A stretch of DNA of 12,316 bases. Origin: JAUPVL01 sp964512085 (lineage in GTDB: Bacteria > Patescibacteriota > Saccharimonadia > CAILAD01 > BJGX01). The position numbers and the translations under genes are program-made. The notes below the pieces were generated by a model. The model was not told where the DNA came from. It worked only from the letters and a program-made list of their open reading frames with translations, and searched no databases. Every line of letters starts with the position of its first letter. Position 1 is the first letter of the stretch. Location: the NCBI GenBank assembly GCA_964512085.1, contig CAZEIU010000022.1, positions 1 through 12,316 on the forward strand, read 5' to 3'. Positions 1-5,542 of the stretch are shown here, in pieces.

Positions 1-564
1 GTATTACATGAGCTTTTAAAACATGTCGATGCCATGCTGATTGGTGGGGCTATGGCCAATACTTTCTTGGCAAGTATGGGACATAACATGCAAAAAAGTT
101 TGGTCGAAAAATCAAGTATTGATGAGGCCAAAAAAATAATCGAAACAGTCAAGAAAAAAAATATACGACTTGTTTTGCCATTAGATTTGGTGGTAGCTCA
201 AAGCATTAAGGGTAATCCAAAAGTAGAATTAGCCTCAAAGCTCAGCAAAAATCAAATTGCTTTAGATATTGGTCCTGATACTGCAAAAATTTTTGAACAT
301 ATTATTAAAATTAGTAAAACTATTTTTTGGAATGGCACTCTCGGGATGGCTGAGGTCGAATACTTTGCCAAAGCTAGCGAACATATAGCTCACGCTATGA
401 TTGCGTCCAAGGCCAAAACTATAGTGGGCGGTGGCGATACAGCGGCTTTTGTAGATTCAAAGCGCCTTGAAGAGTATTTTAGCTTTGTATCAACTGGTGG
501 GGGTGCTAGCTTAGATATGTTGTCGGGCAAAAAACTCCCCGGCCTAGAAGTATTAATGAAATAA
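1..564 (+). CDS. pgk: Phosphoglycerate kinase, C-terminal part (5' end outside the window)
   Basis: Glycolytic phosphoglycerate kinase (cytoplasmic; 1,3-bisphosphoglycerate + ADP to 3-phosphoglycerate + ATP). The frame is open from base 1, so the gene starts before the window and only about 187 C-terminal residues are seen, covering the end of the N-domain and the nucleotide-binding C-domain. Recognisable PGK motifs in order are DAMLIGGAMANTFL near the left edge, WNGTLGMAE (family WNGPxGxxE), GGGDTAAFV (GGGD loop that contacts the nucleotide phosphates) and the C-terminal STGGGASLDMLSGKKLPGLE. The ATG at 34 is an internal methionine, not a start. The stop TAA (562-564) lies 3 bp from the stop of the convergent histidine kinase, and I see no terminator hairpin between them. 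No disruption is visible in this part. Identity is secure; completeness cannot be judged. Confidence 0.96.
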   Translation, partial: VLHELLKHVDAMLIGGAMANTFLASMGHNMQKSLVEKSSIDEAKKIIETVKKKNIRLVLPLDLVVAQSIKGNPKVELASKLSKNQIALDIGPDTAKIFEHIIKISKTIFWNGTLGMAEVEYFAKASEHIAHAMIASKAKTIVGGGDTAAFVDSKRLEEYFSFVSTGGGASLDMLSGKKLPGLEVLMK

Positions 565-567
565 TAT

Positions 568-2769
568 TTATAATTTGTGGCTTGCAGCTACTCGAGCACC
601 AATTTTTTTACTCTCTTGCTCTACACTCTTGGGCACGCCACTTAGTGGCAGGCTAAATCCAAAGGTACTGCCCTTGCCTTCTACACTCTCAAATATTAGC
701 TCTCCGCCTTCATCATGAACCACCCTCTTTACTAAATATAGACCTAAGCCTGTTCCGTCCGGCCTTATTGCCTTGGCGTTATCAGCTCTAAACATTTTAG
801 TAAATAATTTATTTTGCAATTTTTGAGGTACACCAATGCCGTTATCAACAACTTTAAATATTACATTATCGCCATTTTGTGCAAGGCTTACGCTTACTTT
901 GGCGCCACCCTTTGGAGGTTGGCTATAATGAATGGCATTATCTACCAAGTTCATAATTACCTGCCTAGTTTTGTTCTCGTCGAGTCGAATGTTGGGTATT
1001 TTTTGTTTGGGGCCAATATATTCAACAGACACCTTTTTGTTTTTGGCCATGGTTTGTAACTGCTGAATTTCTTCTTGTACTAGCTTGGCGATATCGACTT
1101 CGGTGACTTCTAAGAAAAATCGATTAGCATCCATTCTACTGACATTAAGTAAATCATCAATTAGTCTGGCCATACGATTAGCGCCATCAAGAGTTAATTG
1201 AACAGGTTCTTTCTGTTTAGCCGTAAGTCCACCAAAATCGCCTTCTTCTAGCATGCTGGCATAGCCCTTTACCGTGGTTAGTGGTGTACGGAGTTGGTGT
1301 GAAGCCATACTTATAAATTCATCTTTGGCCTGATCGAGCTCTTTTAATTGTTCGTTGGCAGTACGTAACTGCAAGGTACGTTCCTTTACTTTACGTGCCA
1401 AAGTTTCGCTAAAGAGCTGAATTTCTTTATAACTAAGAGCATTTTGTACAGCTACGCTCAACTCATTGGCGATTATATTTAGAACCCTTAGGTCTTCATC
1501 ACTATATATCTCGCCGCTTTTTTTATCACTTAGCAGTAAATAACCAATAAATTTTTCACTGGTTTTTAGAGCTAAGCTCAAGTTTATACCAAATTGAGCC
1601 ATAAAACTTTTTCTATCATCGCCTTCTGCTAAATTATCGATCACGTTCATGCCTCGTCCAAGTTTTACTAGATCTTTTTTGGTTAACGAATTGCCATTAC
1701 TCACAAAAACATTGTTTTGATAAAAAAGCTGTTTATCGCCAAACACCACTATCTCAGCTTTATCTATTTTAATTTGACTTGTAATTTCTTTAAGAACTTT
1801 GTTCGAAACTTTATCTAAGTCTATTTCGCTGGCTAGTATTTGACCAATCGAATTAATTAGTATTTGTGCGTCATACCTGTCGCGATAAAATATCTTATTG
1901 GTTACTTTTCCAAAAAAATTAAATAAAGGCGTATAACTAAATGCAAGTAGTATCGCTAAGAGTGTATAGAATAATTGTCTTTGTTGTAGGGATAAATTAA
2001 CAATAAAAGGATTTAGTAAATTAAATGCAAGAAAGCCATAAAGTACCCCAATTACCAAAATAGATAGCAAATATGTTAATACTTTAATCGCAGCAAATTT
2101 TATATCAAAAAGCTTATGCCTAATCATAGCAATCGCAATTAACATTATCATTATTAGCAAACTAATAATAACTAGAATTTGAGTCGATGGTATTGTTGCA
2201 AAGACTGTATTAACTATCATGGTAATAATCACAGCTTGTGTTAATGCAAACAATAAATAATAATTTTGAGTTCTACTATGTCGGGGCTTCTTAAATGTAT
2301 CAATTATCAATATAGTTAATCCGATCAATAAATAGACGCCAACAATCGTTAACTGTACAAAATACATACTGCCTATGGATTCAATTGCAAAACCAGTTTC
2401 AGTTATATTTATTTTTTGAAGAACTAAAGGACTAAAACTTAAAAAACTTATTAATAATATCGGCAAAAACAAATATAAAAGTAAATATCTGCCTCTCAGT
2501 TTGTTAGTAAACTGGCAAAAATATATTATAAAAACCAAGAAAAAATAAGCAATAAAATTTGATGCAAGAACAGCAACCTGAGCAAATAACAACCCTGTTT
2601 CGTTAATATTCAACTGGACCAAGTATTGTGCAAGCAACCAAACAGCAATTGCTACAGACAACATAGAGAATAACATTATACTTTTATTTCTACGTTTGTA
2701 ATACGTAAAAAATGCAATTAAAGCAATACCTACTATTACAGAGTTATAAATGATTGATTGTGCCAACAT
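568..2769 (-). CDS. Membrane-bound sensor histidine kinase (multi-TM N-terminus, GAF-like region, HisKA, HATPase_c)
   Basis: A 733-aa two-component sensor kinase. Residues 1-285 hold about nine hydrophobic segments (near 6-24, 31-52, 62-87, 96-115, 134-157, 169-190, 198-216, 229-250 and 266-284), resembling the multi-TM sensor region of 7TM-type histidine kinases. Residues ~300-445 look like a GAF-type domain, followed by a short coiled coil (~450-480). The HisKA H-box is MASHQLRTP with the phospho-accepting His at 491. The ATPase domain has the N-box (N611), G1 box DNGIGVP (642-648), G2 box GTGLGL (672-677) and G3 GKGSTF (698-703), so all catalytic boxes are present. There is no receiver domain and no response regulator in the window, so the partner is unknown. 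The ATG at 2769 is the last possible start before the divergent gene. No Shine-Dalgarno sequence precedes it, but TATACT lies 7 bases upstream, so the mRNA may be leaderless. The signal sensed is not predictable. Confidence 0.93.
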   Translation of the reverse strand: MLAQSIIYNSVIVGIALIAFFTYYKRRNKSIMLFSMLSVAIAVWLLAQYLVQLNINETGLLFAQVAVLASNFIAYFFLVFIIYFCQFTNKLRGRYLLLYLFLPILLISFLSFSPLVLQKINITETGFAIESIGSMYFVQLTIVGVYLLIGLTILIIDTFKKPRHSRTQNYYLLFALTQAVIITMIVNTVFATIPSTQILVIISLLIMIMLIAIAMIRHKLFDIKFAAIKVLTYLLSILVIGVLYGFLAFNLLNPFIVNLSLQQRQLFYTLLAILLAFSYTPLFNFFGKVTNKIFYRDRYDAQILINSIGQILASEIDLDKVSNKVLKEITSQIKIDKAEIVVFGDKQLFYQNNVFVSNGNSLTKKDLVKLGRGMNVIDNLAEGDDRKSFMAQFGINLSLALKTSEKFIGYLLLSDKKSGEIYSDEDLRVLNIIANELSVAVQNALSYKEIQLFSETLARKVKERTLQLRTANEQLKELDQAKDEFISMASHQLRTPLTTVKGYASMLEEGDFGGLTAKQKEPVQLTLDGANRMARLIDDLLNVSRMDANRFFLEVTEVDIAKLVQEEIQQLQTMAKNKKVSVEYIGPKQKIPNIRLDENKTRQVIMNLVDNAIHYSQPPKGGAKVSVSLAQNGDNVIFKVVDNGIGVPQKLQNKLFTKMFRADNAKAIRPDGTGLGLYLVKRVVHDEGGELIFESVEGKGSTFGFSLPLSGVPKSVEQESKKIGARVAASHKL

Positions 2770-2788
2770 ATGTTATAGTATATCGTAA
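2770..2788. promoter_or_regulatory. Bidirectional promoter core with overlapping -10 elements
   Basis: The 19-bp gap between two divergent start codons contains TATAGTATA. On the plus strand, TATAGT (2774-2779), preceded by TG at 2771-2772 as in an extended -10, lies 9 bases before the ATG at 2789. On the minus strand, TATACT (2782-2777) lies 7 bases before the ATG at 2769. The two hexamers overlap by three bases, so polymerase could use one direction at a time. With initiation 6-8 bases after each -10, both mRNAs would begin at or next to their start codons. The -35 matches are weak on both sides. This is inferred from sequence only. Confidence 0.55.
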
Positions 2789-3730
2789 ATGATCGAACTA
2801 TTAACTACAAATCTAACCAAGTTCCCTCAATTTAGATTAATAAAGCTTTCTGATAAGATTTGGTATGACAAATTTTCTAAAAATTTAAAACCTTATGCTG
2901 ATTTTAATTTCAACACATTAGAAGTGTGGTTTAACAAATCGCACCAGTTAGAGCTTTCCTATTTAAACGGTAATATTGTAATTAAATACCCTGATGTATT
3001 ACACAATACCGAGAGTACTATATATTCAATATATGGCAATAACGATATAGATAATACATTGCATAAAATTTTTTTGTGGCTCAAGGCAAATAACCTAGCT
3101 CAGAAAATTAAAATGGCCCCAGAGGATGTGGTAGAGAATATAAAGTCGATTAATTTTATCGCTGTAGAAGATAAAGATAATAGCGAGTATATTCTTAATT
3201 GTATGCATATAAGCAACTTGCCGGGTAAAGAATATAGTAGTAAGAGAGAAAACTGTAATGCTTTTAATAATAAATATGGTGAACGTATAAATATAAGAGC
3301 ACTTGATCTAAATGACTCGACAAATAAAGAATTAATTTATTATAACTATATAAGGTGGGCTCAAAGTCAATTCAAGAAAACTAATAATGATCCTGATCAA
3401 AACGAAAAAGGTGTAATTGAAAGCATTTTATCTAATAGTCGAGAATTAGATTATAAGTGTATGGCAATTTTTATAGAAAATATATTAGCCTCATTTGTAC
3501 TATATTATTACCCTTCACAGGAAGGTTTTGTAATGCCTAGCGTTATTAAATCAAATTATTTTTACCAAGATATTTTTGACTATACAGTAAATGCCTTGGC
3601 AAAAAGCCAAGGCAACAATATTAAGTATATAAATTTTGAGCAAGATCTTGGGATTGAAGGCTTAAAGCAATACAAGTCTAGCTTGAAGCCGAGTTATTTT
3701 TTAAAGAAATTTGATATCAAACCGGCTTAA
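2789..3730 (+). CDS. DUF2156 / phosphatidylglycerol lysyltransferase C-terminal-like protein
   Basis: A soluble 313-aa protein with hallmarks of the DUF2156 (LPG_synthase_C) family, the tandem-GNAT-fold domain that in MprF moves amino acids from aminoacyl-tRNA to phosphatidylglycerol. Seen directly: an N-terminal segment with a ...PYADFNFNTLEVWF... pattern (~35-48), the family motif LPGKEYSSKRENCNAF (144-159; usual form L.G..y..KRN..N.F) and the C-terminal signature from INFEQDLGIEGL (281-292) through K296 to the PSYFLKKF end. No membrane segments are present, so it lacks the flippase part of MprF; stand-alone DUF2156 proteins are common and their substrate is largely unknown. The gene is distinctly AT-rich even for this window. 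The start is fixed by the divergent kinase 19 bp upstream; TATAGT lies 9 bases before the ATG and no Shine-Dalgarno is seen. The 3' end overlaps the convergent gene by 14 bp. Family is fairly sure; function is inference. Confidence 0.75.
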   Translation: MIELLTTNLTKFPQFRLIKLSDKIWYDKFSKNLKPYADFNFNTLEVWFNKSHQLELSYLNGNIVIKYPDVLHNTESTIYSIYGNNDIDNTLHKIFLWLKANNLAQKIKMAPEDVVENIKSINFIAVEDKDNSEYILNCMHISNLPGKEYSSKRENCNAFNNKYGERINIRALDLNDSTNKELIYYNYIRWAQSQFKKTNNDPDQNEKGVIESILSNSRELDYKCMAIFIENILASFVLYYYPSQEGFVMPSVIKSNYFYQDIFDYTVNALAKSQGNNIKYINFEQDLGIEGLKQYKSSLKPSYFLKKFDIKPA

Positions 3731-4916
3731 GTCTGTAGCAAGCGTATAGTTGTCTATCTACTTCTATAGGTCTATCTACCTTGAGCACCTTAGTCTTCTC
3801 GACATACTCCTCAACAAGTCTAGGAATATATTGACGCGAAAGGTTAGTAGATTCAAAAACCACTTTGTAGTTTTTTTTAGTTCTTGCAACCATTTTGGCA
3901 GCTAAAGCAAGGGTAGCTTCGGAATAGTTACCAACATCATCATCTTTTGCAGCAATTTCTGGGAAAAACAATAACTCTTCATTAGGGCTAATTTGCAGAT
4001 TTTCTTTCGTAAAAAATTTACTATTTAACCAATCTACTGTATCGACATCATTAAGGAATGCCATCCAGCAAACTGGGCTACCATTTTTAAAATTTATAGA
4101 ACAAGCAGTATTAGGGTTATCTAGCATCTTATTAAACCCTTCAATACTATCCTCCATCGTAATAGGATGGAACCTACCTAAATCTCTAAAGCGATTAATA
4201 TAAATTTGCCACATCTGCGATCTTAGTTCTGGTCCAATCTCTTTACTAGTAAGAATTGTTGGGCCTTCATAAGGATATTTCTCAAATTCTCCATTACTTA
4301 CGGCGAAGTCAAACTCTTCAGATATCGAGTTATTGGTAAGATATCTTTCTTCGTCATTAAACACACGGTGAGTTGATGCCACAAATAGACCAAGTGAAGC
4401 TTGTTTATCTTTAATTCCTAAATTAGGTTCAAATAATGGTATTGAGGATATTTCTGTGCCCTCTAAATTGCTTACAATCGATTCTAGTTCTGATTTGGCT
4501 AGACTGTCATGTTCGTTATAGTCAAAGAATATTATAGTTTCTTGACTTAACAATTCTTGTAATTGATTACTAAGCCTAGTAAGTTCTTCTTGACCAAGTA
4601 AACCAGGAGGTAGGCAATAATAATAAATCTGTTGATTTTCATGTGTATTTGGATTAATAACAAACTCTCTAGTTCTTTGTTCGTCGTATCCTTCCGCATA
4701 CTCTATAGGTACAAAACCTGGTAATTTAAACCCTTCAACGACCACAAAAAGCGATCTAGGATCTCGTAACGATTTTTCATATTTTTCTTTACCAAGCAAC
4801 CCAATTTTTCTTGAGCCATCAGTTTTTCCATCTACGATTCTGCGATAATTATCCCAGTCTAAGATATTATTCCTAATCTCAGATTCTGACGTTGTGCCAT
4901 CTATTGGCTCAATCAT
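3717..4916 (-). CDS. Hypothetical protein, possibly GNAT-like acyltransferase fold
   Basis: A 399-aa protein that I do not recognise as a named family. It is soluble, acidic overall, and has no signal peptide or membrane segment. The C-terminal half (~220-399) has a pattern reminiscent of GNAT enzymes: a helical stretch (LRSQMWQIYINRFRDLGRFHP), a strand pair (ACSINFKNGSPVCWMAFLND), a strand-helix region ending in KVVFESTNLSRQYIPRLVEE and a final YACYRLKPV strand. The N-terminal part (~50-200, with RSLFVVVEGFKLPGF and later ASLGLFVAS) could be a second, diverged copy, which would give a tandem arrangement as in DUF2156; this is inference. Start: ATG at 4916, with no clear Shine-Dalgarno. TATAAC lies 4 bases upstream and a palindrome with a -10-like sequence lies about 60 bases upstream. 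The stop TGA lies inside the end of the convergent DUF2156 gene, so convergent transcripts would overlap. The reading frame is certainly real; the function is unknown. Confidence 0.8.
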   Translation of the reverse strand: MIEPIDGTTSESEIRNNILDWDNYRRIVDGKTDGSRKIGLLGKEKYEKSLRDPRSLFVVVEGFKLPGFVPIEYAEGYDEQRTREFVINPNTHENQQIYYYCLPPGLLGQEELTRLSNQLQELLSQETIIFFDYNEHDSLAKSELESIVSNLEGTEISSIPLFEPNLGIKDKQASLGLFVASTHRVFNDEERYLTNNSISEEFDFAVSNGEFEKYPYEGPTILTSKEIGPELRSQMWQIYINRFRDLGRFHPITMEDSIEGFNKMLDNPNTACSINFKNGSPVCWMAFLNDVDTVDWLNSKFFTKENLQISPNEELLFFPEIAAKDDDVGNYSEATLALAAKMVARTKKNYKVVFESTNLSRQYIPRLVEEYVEKTKVLKVDRPIEVDRQLYACYRLKPV

Positions 4917-4968
4917 GGTTGTTATAAGTATTAAGTTTTTGGCTCTGGAAAGTCGTTGTAGGATGATC

Positions 4969-4986
4969 CATATACTGTAGTATATG
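4969..4986. promoter_or_regulatory. Perfect 8+2+8 palindrome with a -10-like hexamer on each strand
   Basis: CATATACT-GT-AGTATATG is an uninterrupted inverted repeat with 8-bp arms (4969-4976 and 4979-4986). Each arm contains TATACT, one per strand. GATG to the left (4963-4966) and CATC to the right (4987-4990) add a second, offset complementary pair. It lies 52 bp upstream of the 3717-4916 gene, so the minus-strand copy (4984-4979) could be its -10, giving a leader of about 55-60 bases, while the dyad itself is the right size for a dimeric repressor site. I found no good -35. Operator, promoter, or both: unresolved. Confidence 0.4.
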
Positions 4987-4996
4987 CATCTATATT

Positions 4997-5037
4997 AAAA
5001 AAAGCTAGTTTGTGACCTTTTGGCCTAATTAACAAAC
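4997..5037 (-). terminator. Probable intrinsic terminator after the 57-aa gene
   Basis: Read on the minus strand just past the stop codon at 5039: an outer stem GTTTGT/ACAAAC (5037-5032 with 5013-5008), an inner stem GGCC/GGTC (5025-5022 with 5017-5014; one G-U pair) closed by AAAA, and then a seven-T run (5003-4997). Four bases (TAGC) separate the stem from the T-run and there is an asymmetric internal loop, so it is weaker than the other terminators here. It would separate the small gene from the 3717-4916 gene. Confidence 0.5.
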
Positions 5038-5038
5038 C

Positions 5039-5212
5039 TTATTTATAGTATTTTTCGTATAGCTTTGTGAGCAGTTGCTCATCAATCTCTTCTACAGCAA
5101 GCTCTAAGTCAATCCTGCGTGGTGTTTCTTTAAATTTAATACCGCCCTCTTTAACTATTTTTTGTAATTTAGGATAAGGGAGTTTTTTTGTTCTTAATAA
5201 AATATTTTCCAT
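5039..5212 (-). CDS. Small hypothetical protein (57 aa)
   Basis: ATG at 5212 to TAA at 5041-5039. The product begins MENILLRTKKLPYPKLQKIV and ends LLTKLYEKYYK. The first half is basic (many Lys/Arg) and the second half acidic then basic, compatible with a small helical protein; there is no signal peptide, membrane segment or cysteine. I do not recognise a family. Support for it being real: it fills most of the space between two intrinsic terminators on the same strand, and its coding density and residue mix look protein-like. Against: no Shine-Dalgarno (the bases just before the ATG are TTATCAAAT), and the upstream terminator ends only about 8 bases before the ATG, leaving little room for its own promoter. 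It may be expressed by read-through from the 55-aa gene, or from a promoter overlapping the terminator. Comparative data would settle this. Confidence 0.55.
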   Translation of the reverse strand: MENILLRTKKLPYPKLQKIVKEGGIKFKETPRRIDLELAVEEIDEQLLTKLYEKYYK

Positions 5213-5219
5213 ATTTGAT

Positions 5220-5246
5220 AAAAAAGCTAGTGCATTACACTAGCTT
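5220..5246 (-). terminator. Intrinsic terminator after the 55-aa gene
   Basis: On the minus strand, AAGCTAGTG (5246-5238) and CACTAGCTT (5232-5224) form a perfect 9-bp stem around a 5-base loop, running straight into a T-run (5225-5220). It starts 8 bases after the stop codon of the 55-aa gene (5255). The plus strand has no T-run after the stem, so it works in one direction only, which supports minus-strand transcription of the small gene. Confidence 0.8.
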
Positions 5247-5254
5247 ATAATTAA

Positions 5255-5422
5255 TTACTTCTTTCTTACATTTACACTTTGTTTACCGGGGTAATCATTG
5301 TGGCCAGTTTTTTCAGTTTTATTGCTATCGCTTTTGGTACGATAACTATCAACATGTGGCTTACCATCGTTAGATTTTGATGTATGTTCTTTACTAAAAC
5401 CTAGTCTAACCTCTTTTGCCAC
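5255..5422 (-). CDS. Small basic hydrophilic protein (55 aa), GTG start
   Basis: GTG at 5422 to TAA at 5257-5255. The start is fixed by the best Shine-Dalgarno in the window, AAAGGAG (5435-5429), six bases upstream. The product begins MAKEVRLGFSKEHT and ends GKQSVNVRKK. It contains 10 Lys, 3 Arg, 4 Asp and 3 Glu (net about +6), is rich in Ser, Asn and His, and has no Cys or Trp and almost no hydrophobic core, so it is probably disordered and may bind nucleic acid or another acidic partner (inference). It has a complete transcription unit of its own: promoter TTGACA/TAAAAT at 5498-5527, a leader of about 70 bases with hairpins, and an intrinsic terminator at 5220-5246. That unit, rather than homology, is the evidence for a real gene. 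No family recognised. Confidence 0.75.
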   Translation of the reverse strand: MAKEVRLGFSKEHTSKSNDGKPHVDSYRTKSDSNKTEKTGHNDYPGKQSVNVRKK

Positions 5423-5489
5423 TGTCGTCTCCTTTGGTCGCTTAGTGGCTGATGGGTACGCCCAGTGTAGAGTTTTGGCTCAAGCTGGG
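5418..5489 (-). promoter_or_regulatory. Structured 5' leader of the 55-aa gene
   Basis: The predicted leader holds three possible hairpins on the minus strand. (a) At the 5' end, CCCAG/CTGGG (5489-5485 with 5465-5461) encloses a smaller GAG/CTC stem. (b) GGG-CGTA-CCC (5463-5454) reuses the GGG of (a), so the two exclude each other. (c) GCCACT (5449-5444) pairs with AGTGGC (5423-5418); the second arm contains the GTG start codon and the 20-base loop contains AAAGGAG. This could tune translation. Stem lengths are short, so the structures are suggestive only. Confidence 0.35.
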
Positions 5490-5497
5490 TTGGTTTA

Positions 5498-5527
5498 ATT
5501 TTAAGGTCTAGTATAATAAATTGTCAA
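5498..5527 (-). promoter_or_regulatory. Sigma70-type promoter of the 55-aa gene
   Basis: On the minus strand, a perfect -35 TTGACA (5527-5522), an 18-base spacer and -10 TAAAAT (5503-5498). The start site would be near 5491, giving a leader of about 69 bases before the GTG at 5422. A TATACT inside the spacer (5515-5510) is an alternative -10 without an obvious -35. This is the clearest two-element promoter in the window. The -35 lies 16-21 bases past the proS stop codon, so it could add to read-through from proS. Confidence 0.7.
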
Positions 5528-5542
5528 TAGTAATCTCTATTA

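Noticed and set aside
814..1059. Plus-strand 81-codon open frame
   Set aside because: Lies wholly antisense to the ATPase domain of the histidine kinase; no Shine-Dalgarno or protein-like motif; a shadow frame.
4997..5231. Direct repeat AAAAAAGCTAGT on both sides of the 57-aa frame (4998-5009 and 5220-5231), as if a target-site duplication around a mobile element
   Set aside because: In each copy the A-run is the T-run of a minus-strand terminator, and at 5220 the GCTAGT is part of its stem; no transposase, no inverted ends. Shared terminator sequence or copying of a terminator explains it better.
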